In this document: positions 11,460-23,450 of the stretch, piece by piece | Numbering within the stretch: the stretch's first letter is position 1 | How the letters are laid out: every line of letters begins with the position of its first letter | Assembly (NCBI GenBank): GCA_009760885.1 | Contig: CM019714.1 | Location: 6,644,812 to 6,708,811 of the forward strand | Length of the DNA: 64,000 bases | Source of the DNA: Achatina immaculata | Lineage: Eukaryota > Mollusca > Gastropoda > Stylommatophora > Achatinidae | Direction of reading: 5' to 3' | Program-made: the position numbers and the translations under genes | The notes under the pieces: generated by a model | Databases searched by the model: none | Told to the model about the DNA's origin: nothing | The model's input: only the letters and a program-made list of their open reading frames with translations

Positions 11460-13055
11460 ATGCCGTGCCGACTGGCGTTGGCTATTATGCTTCTCCAGAG
11501 TACACGATCCTTCATGCAGCCATCATTTCAGTTGGTGATCTCCTCTCACACCATCCCGTCAGACTTTCCAGTATCATTTCTCTTGGTCTTCCCCTTGATC
11601 TTCTTCCTTCTATTTTTCCTGTTGTTATAATATTTTCAATGCCCCCTCTTCTCATTGCATGTCCTATGAAAGTACATTGTCTCTCTCTTATCTTTTTGAC
11701 AAGATTTTTTTGTCTCTCCAGCTCTTCTCATACATTCTTCATTAGTTATTTTTGCTGTCAAGGGAATTCGCAACATTCTTCTAATAAACCACATTTCTGC
11801 TGCTTCCAATTATTTTTGCGCAGACCTGCCTATTGTCTATGATTCACTTCCATATAACAAGATAGGTTCAATATAGCATTTTAGGACTCGTTTTCTAACA
11901 TTCATTAATAATGATGTGTTGCATAATATGTTTTTCATTCTCTGAAATGCAGTCTTTGCTTGGCCTATTCTGTTCCTAATTTCTGTTCTACATTTCCCAT
12001 CTGAAGTTATTACTGATCCAAGGTATTTGAATTTCTGCACCTGTCTTAGAATAGTTTCGTTTAATTTTATACTGCATGCTGGTGGATTCTGTTTCTTAGA
12101 TATAACCATAGTCTCTGTCTTTTTGATGTTCAAAGTAAGGGCTTTCTGTTCATTTTCTTTGGCAACTTTATCCAAGAGATTTTGCAGGTCTTGTTGGTTC
12201 TCAGCTATCAGTACTGTGTCGTCAGCATATCGAAGGTTGTTAATATTGTATCCTCCAATTTTTATGCTGGTTCTGTGATGATCATTCTTAGAATATTCTC
12301 GCTGTACAGAGAAAAAAGGTCTGGAGATAGTACACATCCTTGTCGCACTCCTTGTTTTATAGGTTGATATTTTCCAGTTCTATTTTCCACTCGAACTGCT
12401 GCTTCTTGCTGCCAGTATAGATGTTTTACAATCCTCAGGTCTTTGTCGTCTATGATTATTCTCAGAAGTAGCTTGGTTATGTGACATGAGAGGCTGATAG
12501 TCCGGTGGTCGTCACATTCCTTTGCACCTGGTTTCTTTGGTAGTGCTATAAACGTGGGTTTAATCAGGTCACTGGGAATATAACCACTGTTGTAAATGTC
12601 ATCTAGTAACTTGGTTATTATTTTTATTCCTGTCTCCTCTAGTGCCTCTATTTCTTCTATTGTTATATTATCAGGCCCAGTGGCTTTTCCTTTCTTCATG
12701 TGTTTGATGGCATCTATGATTTCATCTTCAAGTATTGGTGGTCCATCATAGTTTTCAGTATCTTATGTTAATTCTGGTCTTTCTCCTCCATATAGCTCAC
12801 CGATGTATTCTGTCCACCTGTCCACAATGTCTTCTTTTCCCATTAACATTTTACCTTCTTTCGATTTCAGGCATCCTGTGGTTTATTTTGTTTTCCTGCT
12901 GTGAGTTCACTAATTCGTTTGTGCATGTTTTTGCTGTATTTATTATGAGAGTCCTCTATCTGTCTGCACTGTTCATTTAACCACACTTCCTTTGCTTCTC
13001 TGCATTTGCGTTTTATTTCTTTATTTATCTTGCTATATTTTTCTTGGTTATTTTT
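11427..13055 (-). mobile_element. RTE-like non-LTR relic (family 4)
   Basis: On the minus strand the remains run from upstream RT sequence (12700-13050; [18 protein letters not shown]) through [52 protein letters not shown] and YADDTVLIAENQ, to YLGSVITSDGK and YIEPILLYGSES (11837). About 80 residues of the palm are missing between LLLRIII and the following [12 protein letters not shown], so the domain is internally deleted. Beyond 11837 the C-terminal part is out of frame. The 3' end is a (TCA)n tract at 11431-11458, i.e. (TGA)n on the element strand. Homologous 3' ends lie at 59738-60030 and 61578-61871. Confidence 0.85.
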
Positions 13056-13137
13056 ACTCCTCAGTTAGTGCCACACAATAATTAGTGTATAAGAATATAA
13101 CTATACACGAAACACTGCAGTAAAGCAGTGATACCAG

Positions 13138-13285
13138 AATGTATACAATAGGAAAAGTAGGAGCAGCTTTATTGCTTAACGATTACAAAGTTGTGACGTT
13201 TCGGCGTGAGCCTTAATCATACAAAAACATACAGGACGAATAAATAGAGAGAGTAGATAAAGTATAGATTCACACGAATACTATT
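13138..13285 (-). repeat. Left terminal inverted repeat of Penelope-like element
   Basis: The reverse complement matches 16502-16646 with scattered substitutions, sharing atagtattcg at one end, a central tttttgtatgattaagg and tatacatt at the other. Confidence 0.85.
13195..13218 (-). ncRNA. Hammerhead-ribozyme-like core, degenerate (left terminus)
   Basis: The minus strand reads GATTAAG, a GGC/GCC stem-loop, then CGAAACGTC. This resembles the hammerhead core (CUGANGA, stem II, GAAA, cleavage at GUC), but the first block is damaged, so self-cleavage is doubtful. Confidence 0.4.
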
Positions 13286-13416
13286 TTTAAAAAAATTAAA
13301 TAGAGTACTTATCTGTAAATTGTAAGGTCTGGCTTGTCCGGCGGTGTGTGTCAGGAATGGATTTAGTAGAAAGTGGAGACTGTTTAAATGGAGACCTGTG
13401 ATAATGTGGTCGGTGG

Positions 13417-16230
13417 TTGTCCTTCAAATCTTTCATTAGCTTTTCTTTCCGCCTTCTTCCGCCACATATATCTAGCACAACCACAGAACTGGCTTTCACA
13501 ATCTACAGGAAGACGAGATTCGCCTCCCACTTCCACTTTCTGAACTACTGTCTCCGCCACAAAATAATTCCTAAAGGTTTTTCGTCAGCTTGTCACCCCG
13601 CGGCCGGCACACTCCACGTGGTTGAACAAAGACTTCTGGACAAGATCGAGAAAAATTGCTCGCGGCTCAGAACGCGCTGTATCATTCAGAATCACAGACG
13701 CCTGTTGTCCATCCTCGATCGGGTCAAAGATATCCTTGAACGCCGCCTTCAATCCTACACATCAGACAAACGTGTTCTCCTTCTTCTTATCAAACACGTT
13801 GTGCACGTCACAAATCGTCAGCTTTACCAGTTCTATGTCTCTAGCAAAGAACATAAACTTAACCGACTTCTACCACAGCCAGTCTCTTCTACTTCTAGAG
13901 GGGAACCACCTTCCAATCAGCCCCCCCTCCTTTTCTGCTACACCTGCCCAACAGAATCTATCTCACTTGACCATCAGACACCTTTAACACCTCCTGACCA
14001 ACCTTCCCAGATTACACAGCATATTCAAGTACTCGCACCCCCATCCTTAGATGATACCCCCTCTCCTTCTCATCCTCCTCCAGCCTCTAATGTAGTCTGT
14101 ATTCTCCTCGACTTGCCCCTTTCTGTTGATGAAAAAACTAGTTCTCGCCAAAGGCCTTAAGTTTATTCCTATCCGCCCTCGGTGTGATCGCTATGTTTTA
14201 CTCCGCGGCTTAAATATCACTTTGCAAACAAAGAGTCCAGCCAACTCACACAATACCCCGATAAACCATTTGCACGTTACGACCACCATAAATATAGCTG
14301 GACACCTTCCCCCTGGGCTTCCTAAGCTTTGGGTCTGTATATTGATACGACGTGGCGTGAGATCCTTAACCTCCAACCACCAACACATAGACATTTAAAC
14401 CTAAATAAGGGAGAGTTCAGGGCATTGTTCAAACTCCGGCGTCGGAGGGACATGGTGATAAAACCAGCAGATAAAAGTCTCGTAGTTTGGAAAAAAAGAT
14501 TTATATACCGCAAAAGGAATGTCTCAACTCAGCAACATAAAATTCTATGCGCCATGTAAAAACGATGCTACCCGTTCAAATAATGACATAGTGGAAGCAA
14601 CCATTAAAGACCTGATTACAGAAGGTGGCCTCCCACCCCAAGCTGTTTCTCTTCACATTAAGGACAGCTGTTTAGTCACACCTATCTTCTATATTCTTCA
14701 TATAATCCACAAACCAGGTTACCCTGGAGTCCCGTTGTATCAGCGTGTTAATGCCCCACTGAGCATATTTCTGACTTTTTGGACAGCATTTTCCAGCCGC
14801 TAGTACACAAACTACCCTCCTTTTTGAAAGACACCAACCACGCCTTAACAGCTTTCGATGCGATCACACTCTCACCATCACACCTATCACATCTTTCTCC
14901 TTGATGTCTGGTCCCTATATACTTCTATCTCCCACGAGGATGGACTTTTAGCACTCCGCTATTTTCTCTCCCCACCACTAGCACTGACACCATAATCAGA
15001 CTTACACGACTAGTACTAAACCTAAATTATTTATAATTCAACGGGAATACTTCGAGCAAATCAGTTGTGTTGCCATAGGAACGAAAATGGATCCTAGATA
15101 TGCATTTCTATTTATGGGCTTCCTGGAAGTCAAATTATGGGAAATCTACACTGGCAGATTTCCAGAATTCTATAAAAGGTACATCTATGATAGCATTGGA
15201 ATCACCTGCTTGCCACAGTACGAGCTAAAAGTATTTATTGAATTCGCCAACTCACTCAATAACAGCATAAAATTCACTTATGAAATTTCTGACAAGTCTG
15301 TCAACCTTTTAGACATTAAAATTTCTGTTGGCACATACAGGCTTGTCACCTCTTCATTTTACAAGCCCACTGACAGTCACACCTATTTACTTTACACCTC
15401 CTCCAATCCTGAAGCCTGTAAGAATTCCATCCCATACTCCCAACTCCTCCGTCTCCGCCGCATATGTCAGGGTAATTTGGAATTTATAGATCAGTCCAAC
15501 AATTTATTAGAATTTTTCCAGCATCACCACTACCCAGAAAAAGTCCTTCGTGAAGCCTTAAACCGTACCCAACTAGTGAGCCACAAAGAAGTATTCAGGA
15601 TAAAGCTTGTTATTCCATCTGACAGAGTTAAGTTAGTACTGTCTTTCCACCCGCATGGTTAAGAAAATTCTTTATCGTCATCTGCCACTAATCCAACTCG
15701 ACCCCGACATTCGCGACATTTTCTCTGATCAACGCCTGTTGGCATACAAACGTGAGCCAAACCTTAAGGACATCCTCGTCTACCGCCTCTTGAAGCAGAG
15801 CCTTACATATGTTGGCACCAGAAAATGTAACCGCCCCCGCTGCGTTACCTGCCCGGTAGTCTGGGAAACGAAAACAATCATCTTTCCCAAAACTATCCTC
15901 ACTCTTCATGAGGGATTCACATGCGAGTCCCGTAATGTGATATACGTCGTCGTTTGCAAAAGATGCAGGATAACGTATATTTGTGAGACTGGCCTCAGAT
16001 GAGGGGACCGCATGCAAAAACACCTGTAAGACATTGCCCAGCATGCTTCGAAACCAGTCCCAAATCATTTCAATGGCCCTAACTACAGAGGCAAATCTGA
16101 TTTTCTGGTAACACCCATCAAACAATGTCACGCAGTTGACACAAGCTGCCTGGCGCTTGAGAACCACTGCATTCAAAATTATGGGACGCTGGAGCCTGCA
16201 TTTTTCTTCATACGATGGCATATATCACAT
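13417..16230 (+). pseudogene. Penelope-like RT plus GIY-YIG endonuclease, broken
   Basis: Pieces in changing frames follow the order of a Penelope protein. N-terminal: HLNLNKGEFRALFKL and RRDMVIKPADKSLVVW (14329-14559). Then VTPIFYILHIIHKPGYPGVP (near 14690-14735), LDSIFQPLVHKLPSFLKDTN (about 14780-14840) and LDVWSLYTSISHEDGLLALR (about 14905-14965). A 191-codon ORF (15087-15662) has GTKMDPRYAFLFMGFLE, KRYIYDSIGI in place of the catalytic YxDD, and NLLDIKISV. The next ORF (15655-16002) has DIRDIFSDQRLLAYKREPNL, the NRPRCVTC cysteine cluster and CKRCRITYICETG, the start of the GIY-YIG domain, before a stop. Both the missing Asp and the stops mark it as dead. Confidence 0.85.
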
Positions 16231-16501
16231 CACGGGACTTGCATGTGAATCACTCAGGAGAGTGGCAATAGTTTTGGGAAATCACTGCCTGGAAGGAAAG
16301 CAATGGTAAACTATCTTCTGGAAATATACCAAGAAACCCAAACAGCAACATGGAAAGCAACATGTGTGTGTGTGTGTTATATATATATAAACATTCTCAA
16401 CACTCCATCACTGCATTTCGGAACACATCCTCTTCCAAATCACAGCTAAGTGCTCCATTTATTTTATTTATTCTGTTTTTGTTCCATTCCTACTTTTGTA
16501 C

Positions 16502-16646
16502 ATAGTATTCGCGTGAATTCATATTTTATCATCTTTCTCTATTTCTTCGTCCTGTGTGTTTTTGTATGATTAAGGTTAACACCGAAACGTCATGTGTGCT
16601 CGTTAATTAATAAAGATGTTCCTACTTTTTTCCTAGTTTATACATT
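16502..16646 (+). repeat. Right terminal inverted repeat of Penelope-like element
   Basis: Inverted counterpart of 13138-13285. It contains an AATAAA at 16609 region followed by a T-rich tract. Confidence 0.85.
16568..16591 (+). ncRNA. Hammerhead-ribozyme-like core, degenerate (right terminus)
   Basis: GATTAAG, a short loop, then CGAAACGTC on the plus strand. It mirrors the left-terminus motif in inverted orientation. The loop stem (GGTTAACACC) still pairs. Confidence 0.4.
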
Positions 16647-18020
16647 AAGTAGAATCTTATTTCTCTTCAGGAAGGTAAATAACCCAGATAATATTTATGA
16701 GAAGCAAGGGAAGCAAACCACAAAATTCTCATAATTTTAGATTTATTATTTTTTTTTTTTACTTGATCACTAATGTTTTTGCTTCGCAATCAATTTTTTA
16801 AAAAATTCCTCCGTTTTTCTCTCATAATCTCTGACTGATTTAAGAACTGACTGAGCTAGTAAGTGAGTTCCTTCTCCAGTAAAGCGGTTTGTCAGGCAGG
16901 TAGAGCATTAATCAGTTCTCTGCACTTACAGAGCAATTGGTCGGATTTTCGACACTTCCGGCTCCTCCGTTTCGTGCCATGGTCGAAATTTCGACGCTTG
17001 GTTGGTTCCAATAAAACAACCGGTGTAACATTTAGATTATACATATTTCATCCGCGTTTCCGGTGACACTTTTCAAAATGGCGGAAGAGTCCTTAGTTAC
17101 GTGCGATGCCGAGCGAGAAAAAGGAAGAGAAACATCGAAAATGTTCAATTTTTGATGATGTAGATAGGAGCATGGACATGGCCTGTGACCACCCCACTGC
17201 TCTTGAATATATCCTAAGTAGATTTAGACATATTAGACAACTGGAGAAGTAGTTAGGAGGTTATTTCAGACATTAATTTAACACAATACGAGATTGACAA
17301 GTAGATCTAGACATCTCAGATGGTAAGTAGTGTAGATCTAGACGTAGTCGATGGTGAGCTGGGCACAGTCATTGTCTAAAAAACATCACATTACTTCTTT
17401 TTTCCTTAAAAAAACTCTGCATTTATGAAATTTTCACATTTAGTTATACTTTGAAACATAATAACTACACGGAAGTACATGGAAATACTGTTTTCCATTC
17501 ATTTTACTATACCCCCTATACAGATCAAGACCCGCGTTTTTATCCCGGCACCCATCTGACCGTCCGCGTTTCTTCCTCTGGCACGGAAAAACCATGTCAT
17601 TTTGACACTAAACAATGGAAAGATGCAAAAAAGTGTTTGTTTTAAGGGAGTTTATTATGTTTTATAGCAACAACATGCAGTACAAATAAAGCAAGCAGAT
17701 GTAAGTTATGTAGGGAAAACAAACAAACTGACGACCACATTTATTTTGATGCAAAACAGTATCACAAGCACTAAAACTTCTTACAAGTAGAATAGACTCA
17801 AAAAACTAACCAGAAAACAGACAAATACAGAGCAATCATGCTAAACACAATCCACAAAACAACAAAAGACACACCAAAAGTTGATCATTTTGCTGTCTGA
17901 ATATAAGTGCCTCTTATGGGCGTGTAGAAACAGAGCAAAATACGGCGGAAGAATATTTAATTGTGATATTTTTCTGTATATTTTCAAACAGAAGATGAAG
18001 ACATTGTACCCCAGAACCCC
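16647..18020. other. No gene recognised
   Basis: AT-rich sequence with small ORFs only. A short plus-strand stretch near 17690-17765 reads RCKLCRENKQTDDHIYFD, faintly like the cysteine-rich tail of a piggyBac transposase, but too little is left to call. Confidence 0.5.
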
Positions 18021-18028
18021 TCCCTTGA

Positions 18029-18176
18029 TATTTCATTTCAAGTACCTCTTCATCGGAGTATCATTTCAAGTACCTCTTCATCGGAGTATCATTTCAAGTA
18101 CCTCTTCATCGGAGTATCATTTCAAGTACCCCTTCATCGGAGTATCATTTCAAGTACCCCTTCATCGGAGTATCAT
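18029..18176. repeat. 28-bp minisatellite, about 5 units
   Basis: Unit tatcatttcaagtacctctt plus catcggag, nearly identical copies. Confidence 0.93.
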
Positions 18177-18254
18177 TCATGAAAATTAATGGTCTCCACT
18201 TAAAGTTGCTTAAGGAACATGTTAATTAAAAGTCTTGGTGGAAAAAAAAAGCAC

Positions 18255-18258
<4 letters not shown>

Positions 18259-18318
<60 letters not shown>
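18259..18318. repeat. (GA)n microsatellite
   Basis: About 30 uninterrupted GA dinucleotides. Confidence 0.95.
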
Positions 18319-18321
<3 letters not shown>

Positions 18322-18829
18322 AACTAGAGCAACCCCTTTTCTACCAACAATTGTCAGTTTAGATGTATCTATATTACACTTTCTATATTACTCGTCACGA
18401 TCATCTCATGATTTGTAAACACCTGCCATTCTATTATTTCATCTCACGGGCATTCATCCCCATTTCACTTCATATCACAAGATTTGTGACTGTTACTTAT
18501 TGAACACAAATAAACTTGGAAAAAAAAATTATGTTTTTAAAAACCCTGCTATTAGACATTAGTTGCTTCAGTTGTAAACTCACTGGATCAGATTCCAGAA
18601 AATTATGAAATTTAAAGTGTTTTTTTCTGTTCCTAAAAAAACAAAAAACCCAACATCTAAAAGCTAATATTTCATACGTTCTATGTATCAACGAATGTTG
18701 GATTGTTCTGTGCCTGAAAGAATTAAGAGTGTGATGTATCTAAAGGAATATTGGACTGTTGTATGTATAAGGAGTATAGGAAAACATGGCTTGTGTAAGA
18801 AATATAGATTTGATGATGTGTATGGAATG

Positions 18830-19245
18830 TAAGATTTTGGTATGGCTAATTTTGAAAACAAATGCCTAAGGAAAATACTTGGCATCAAGTGGAATGAATT
18901 CAAGAACAATGCAGAGATAAGACAGATAACTGAACAACAACCAGTCTCATGGGTGATCAGGAAAAGGAGATAAACCAGTGTTGGTCACGTAATGAGAAGA
19001 AATGATCAGATATTGCCAAAACAAGCTTTCAAATGGAATACAACAGGCCTAAGAAGAAGAGGTAGACCGCGTGAAACTCTAAAGAGGACATTGTTAAGAG
19101 AGGCCAAATTAACAGGCATAAAATCTCTTGATGAGGTTGAAAAGCTCGCCGAAAACAGGAAAAATTGGCGAAATACCTTGCAAGCCCTATATGACATTTA
19201 ACAGCACAGGAAGGAAATAAGATATAAGATAAGATATGTGTATTT
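18830..19245 (+). mobile_element. RTE-like family 1, 3' fragment
   Basis: Encodes the extreme C-terminus: ENKCLRKILGIKWNEFKNN, QPVSWVIRKRR, VGHVMRRNDQ, RGRPRETLKRTLLREAKLTG and KSLDEVEKLAENRKNW, ending in a stop at 19201. The tail ataagatataagataag (to 19245) is the short 3' tandem repeat shared by all family-1 copies. A 23-bp minisatellite starts directly at this tail. Confidence 0.85.
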
Positions 19246-19555
19246 ATCTATGTTCCATATGTGTATTTATCTATGCTCCATATGTGTATTTATCTATGCT
19301 CCATATGTGTATTTATCTATGCTCCATATGTGTATTTATCTATGCTCCATATGTGTATTTATCTATGCTCCATATATGTATTTGTCTATGCTCCATATGT
19401 GTATTTATCTATGCTCCATATGTAAATATGTTTATGTTCCATATGTGTATGTTTCTATGCTCTAGATGTGTATTTGATATACTCCATATGTGTATTTGTC
19501 TATGTTTTGTATGTGTATTTGTCTATGCTCTGTATGTGTGTTTGTTTATATTATG
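19240..19555. repeat. 23-bp minisatellite, about 14 units
   Basis: Unit atgtgtatttatctatgctc plus cat. The left edge coincides with the 3' tail of an RTE fragment. Cys/Tyr-rich ORFs across it are repeat translations. Confidence 0.93.
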
Positions 19556-19569
19556 ATGTAAGAATATCA

Positions 19570-20600
19570 AGTAAGTTTTTATGTATGACGTGAAATGAAA
19601 TGACTGAGTAATGTTGCTTTTAAGATATGAAGAAATGACTGAGCAAGCTTACTGTTAATGACATATAATGATTGAGCAAGCTTGTTGTTATGACATAGAA
19701 TGATTAAATTTGTTGTTATGACATATAATGATTGAGCAAGCTTGCTTTTATAACATATAATGATTGAGTAAGCTTGTTGTTATGATGTAAAAGAGTCGAG
19801 TAAACCTGATGTTATGCTGTGAAAGAATTGAGTAAACCTGCTGTTTTGATATAAAAATAATTGAGTAAACCTGATATTATGATGTGAAGAATTGAGTAAA
19901 CCATGGTATGAGAGAATTGAGTAAAGCTGATATTATGAGGTGAAAGAATTGAGTAAACTTGATGTAATGATGTGAAAGAATTGAATAAACCTGATGTATT
20001 GATGTGAAAGAATTGAGTAAACCATGATATGAAAGAACTGAGTAAACCTGATGTAATGATGTGAAAGAACTGAGTAAACCTGATGTTATGATGTGAAAGA
20101 ATTGAGTAATCATAATGTTATTATGTGAAAGAATTGAGTAAATTTGATGCTATGATGCAAATGAATTAAATAAACCTGATGCTATGATGTGAAAGATTTG
20201 AGTAAACCTGATATTAAGATGTGAAAGAATTGAGTAAACCTGATGCTATGATATGAAAGATTTGAGTAAACCTGATATTAAGATGTGAAAGAATTGAGTA
20301 AACCTGATGTTATGATGTGAAATAATTGAGTAAACCTGATATTAAGATGAGAAAGAATTGAGTAAACCTGATGTTATGATGTGAAAGATTTGAGTAAACC
20401 TGATATTAAGATGTGAAAGAATTGAGTAAACCTGATGTTATGATGTGAAAGAATTGAGTAAATCTGATATTAAGATGTGAAAGAATTGAATAAACCTGAT
20501 GTTATGATGTGAAAGAATTGAGTAAACCTGATGTTATTATGTGAAAGAATTGAGTAAACCTGATGTTATGATGTGAAAAGACTGAGTAATGTTTCAGTGC
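19570..20600. repeat. 32-bp minisatellite, about 32 units, degenerate
   Basis: Unit gatgtgaaagaattgagtaa plus acctgatgttat. The left end is diverged (attgagcaagcttg) and the right half is more uniform. Confidence 0.92.
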
Positions 20601-21080
20601 TCCCTAGATAGATTTTTTTAAACGTCAGACCCTGTGTCTTTTAGTAACCTGGCACTTTTCTGTCTGCTTCTCTTAGACCAAGTCCTTCAACAGTCATGGA
20701 CAAAGTAATCGCTGCCCTGTGTGCCTAGTATTTCTCCAGGCCTGCTGCCAGCCATTGTAGTGACCCAGTTGTACTCCGTGCTTTCCAAATCTGTTTGTGT
20801 GGTTTTTTAGTGAAGCTGCATTTGCTTTATTTCGTTTTTCTTTAGTTAATTTAGCATGGCTGTTGTAGCAATAGTGTTAATATGTCTTAGGAGTTAAATC
20901 GATTGTTTGCTGAGATATTTATGTAAAAATCTGGATTCTGGATCAGATAAAGAAACTAATCACATATAAAATCTTGTTTACAGTACACAGATGAAGTTCT
21001 ATATGTTGTTATTGTAGATTTTCTATGGTCTTTGGCAATTAGAGGCCTTTTTTTATGTGAATTTCATTAATACACCAGGA
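20601..21080. other. No gene seen
   Basis: No coding signal or repeat recognised; it separates a minisatellite from the 5' leader of an RTE copy. Confidence 0.5.
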
Positions 21081-21244
21081 ATATGATATCCGGCGTGACG
21101 TGCAAGATGGCGGTCGTTTTTAAAACGCTCTCACCGGCATGCAGAAGTCAGCGGAATTCCGCTTGATCTGTTACATATCATGTACCGGGAGTTGGACATA
21201 AGGCTAACAACCTTATCCTGAGACCTATCTAGAGGCAACTCCAG

Positions 21245-23056
21245 ATGGGAAAAAAAGATATCGTTATGGAAACTCGCAGAGAAACCAACCGAGCATCAGG
21301 GATGCCAACTCCGAAGAGCTCATTCGTCGGCCCCAAACATGTGACAAGAGTTGGATTCTGGAATGTGAGAACGATGGCAGCACCAACAAAAACTACTCAG
21401 GTCATCAAAGAAATGGAGAGATACCACCTAGACATACTGGGCATCAGCGAAATGCGATGGCCAGAAGCAGGTAAAAGATCGGCGGAAAACGGTAAGCTAA
21501 TTATACATTCAGGCAGAAATGACGATAAATTCCGAGACGGAGTGGGCATTATTATGTCAAATGTAGCTGCAAAGAGCCTTGTAGAATGGGAACCAGTGAA
21601 CAGTCATATAATAAGAGCACGATACAACCTACGACACGGAAGAATGACAATAATACAGTGTTATGCACCCACGAATGATGCAGATGATGATGTGAAAGAC
21701 GACTTCTATCACCAACTACAACAAATCATCAACAAAGTCCCTAAACACGACATCCTAATTGCTATGGGGGACTTCAATGCTAAGGTAGGGAAGGATAATA
21801 CCGACGTTGAAAAAGTGATGGGGAAAGAAGGAATTGACATGGTTAATCAGAATGGAGAAAGATTAATTGAAATATGTCTAACAGAGGGCATGGTCATTGG
21901 AGGCACAACATTCCCACACAAAGAGATACATAAAACAACGTGGATATCTCCAGATGATAGAACTAGAAACCAGATAGACCATTTTTGTATTAGAAAGCAA
22001 TACAGAACATCTCTCATGGATGTAAGGGCTTATAGGGGTGCAGATGTCAACAGTGATCACAACCTGTGCATAGGGAAAATAAAACTAAAATTGAAAAGTC
22101 AACACAAGAAATCAGTACACAGAAAGATAAACATCCACAGCCTACAAGAAGAAAATACTAACATTAATTTCAATCAGGAACTTGCCAATCATTCCAAAAC
22201 ACCCAGTGAAGTTGAGGAGATAGGTATAGATGAGTTATGGAATTCTTACAGCACAGCCATAATCACAGCAGCAAAAGTAAGCACTGGATTGGAAAAACCA
22301 AATAGAAAAGCATGGATATCAGATAAAACATGGAAGTATATACATGAAAGACGAGCAGTCAAATTAAGCATGTTGAATGCAAAAGCAGATCATGAAAGAG
22401 ATTCGGCAAAAGCAAAATACAAAGACATAGACAAGAAAGTAAAAAGTTCAGCTAGAAGGGATAAAAGAGAATACATAGACAATATGGCAAAAGAGGCAGA
22501 AAAAGCAGCAAAAACAGGAGACAGCAAAACTTTATATAACATACAAAAGAGGCTAACAGGTACTATTACATCTAAAGAAAGACCAATCCTTAGCAAAACT
22601 GGAACACTATTAACATCAAATAAAGACCAAAAGCAAAGATGGGCTGAACACTTCCAAGAAATACTCAATCGACCACACCCAAAAGAATTGTTAAACCTTG
22701 AAACTGACTTACCAGCCCCACAACTAAATGTCAAACTAGATGAAATTAAATTGCATGAAATTGAAACAGCAGTGAATTTAATGGCTAACAACAAAGCTGC
22801 AGGTGAAGATGAAATAACAGCCGAGATGCTAAAAGCTATCAATAGTGACAACATGAGACAACTACAGAGAATGTTTAACAAGATTTGGAAAGAAGAAAAG
22901 GTCCCTTCTAATTGGAAGAAGGGAATCATTGTTAAAATACCAAAAAAGGGCAACCTTAGTGACTGTAACAACTGGAGAGGAGTAACCTTAATATCAGTTG
23001 TGTCAAAAGTATTTTGCAAGGCCATTTTGAATAGACTCAAAGATATACTGCAATGA
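21245..23056 (+). CDS. RTE-like endonuclease-reverse transcriptase, N-terminal 603 residues
   Basis: The AP-like endonuclease occupies roughly residues 35-275: VGFWNVRTM, ISEMRWPEAG, QCYAPTNDADDD, AMGDFNAKVGKD and GADVNSDHNL, with the catalytic Glu, Asp and His positions present. A basic, lysine-rich linker follows (residues 280-440). The RT N-terminal motifs are NKAAGEDEITAEMLK, KKGIIVKIPKKG and NWRGVTLISVVSKVF. The ORF stops at 23054 because of a 7-bp deletion relative to the minus-strand copy (27600 region), which has DIVDTAMREEQAGF here. RTE proteins nick target DNA and prime cDNA synthesis there. Confidence 0.88.
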   Translation: MGKKDIVMETRRETNRASGMPTPKSSFVGPKHVTRVGFWNVRTMAAPTKTTQVIKEMERYHLDILGISEMRWPEAGKRSAENGKLIIHSGRNDDKFRDGVGIIMSNVAAKSLVEWEPVNSHIIRARYNLRHGRMTIIQCYAPTNDADDDVKDDFYHQLQQIINKVPKHDILIAMGDFNAKVGKDNTDVEKVMGKEGIDMVNQNGERLIEICLTEGMVIGGTTFPHKEIHKTTWISPDDRTRNQIDHFCIRKQYRTSLMDVRAYRGADVNSDHNLCIGKIKLKLKSQHKKSVHRKINIHSLQEENTNINFNQELANHSKTPSEVEEIGIDELWNSYSTAIITAAKVSTGLEKPNRKAWISDKTWKYIHERRAVKLSMLNAKADHERDSAKAKYKDIDKKVKSSARRDKREYIDNMAKEAEKAAKTGDSKTLYNIQKRLTGTITSKERPILSKTGTLLTSNKDQKQRWAEHFQEILNRPHPKELLNLETDLPAPQLNVKLDEIKLHEIETAVNLMANNKAAGEDEITAEMLKAINSDNMRQLQRMFNKIWKEEKVPSNWKKGIIVKIPKKGNLSDCNNWRGVTLISVVSKVFCKAILNRLKDILQ

Positions 23057-23301
23057 GAGAAGAACAAGCAGGATTTCGAAAAGGGAGAAGCTGTCTCGAC
23101 CAGATCTTTACTCTCAGAATAATACTTGAAGAACATATTGAAAAGCAGAAACCATTAATACTGAATTTCATAGATTTTAAGAAGGCATTTGATAGCATAC
23201 ACAGAGATTCATTATGGAGAAATTTATGTCTATATGGAATACCATCTAAAATTGTCAACATCATTAAGGACTTATACAATGGAGACCGCGTGAAACTCTG
23301 A
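23053..23301 (+). pseudogene. Continuation of RTE family-1 RT in a shifted frame
   Basis: MREEQAGFRKGRSCLDQIFT, then FIDFKKAFDSIHRDSLW (first catalytic Asp) and YGIPSKIVNIIKDLYNG. It continues the protein of 21245-23056 after the 7-bp deletion. The frame then runs into the element's 3' end through the internal deletion. Confidence 0.85.
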
Positions 23302-23450
23302 AGAGGACATTATTAAGAGAGGCCAAGTTAACAGGCATAAAATCCTTTGATGAGGTTGAAAGACTTGCCGAAGACAGGAAAACTTGTCGAACTACTTTGC
23401 GAGCCCTATGTGACGTTTAACGGCACGGGAAGGATATAAGATATATATAT

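Larger units (their letters stand above)
13138..16646 (+). mobile_element. Penelope-like element with inverted termini
   Basis: A 3.5-kb unit bounded by inverted repeats of about 146 bp (13138-13285 and 16502-16646) that align along their length. Between them are decayed coding fragments with Penelope RT and GIY-YIG signatures. Each terminus carries a hammerhead-like core. Penelope-like elements are known to have such termini and ribozyme motifs. Element limits are taken from the inverted repeats; no target duplication was identified. Confidence 0.85.
21081..23450 (+). mobile_element. RTE-like family 1, internally deleted copy
   Basis: A leader (about 21081-21244, limit approximate) and a long ORF precede a jump at about 23282. 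There the RT frame (KIVNIIKDLYNG) joins directly to the 3'-most coding part (RVKL where the other copies have RPRETLKRTLL) and the gatataagatata tail near 23430-23450. Most of the palm C-terminal half and the C-terminal domain are therefore missing, while both ends are kept. Confidence 0.85.

Noticed and set aside
15688..16221. 177-codon minus-strand ORF
   Set aside because: Antisense to the Penelope GIY-YIG region, whose plus-strand reading has family motifs.
17451..17775. Possible piggyBac C-terminal cysteine-rich tail
   Set aside because: Only a RCKLCRENKQTD-like stretch is suggestive; too short and without the remaining cysteines.
19236..19556. 106-codon Cys/Tyr-rich ORF resembling a small secreted protein
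   Set aside because: Made of a 23-bp repeat; period and phase drift show it is not a selected protein.
22390..23136. 248-codon minus-strand ORF
   Set aside because: Shadow of the RTE family-1 ORF on the plus strand, which has clear APE and RT motifs.
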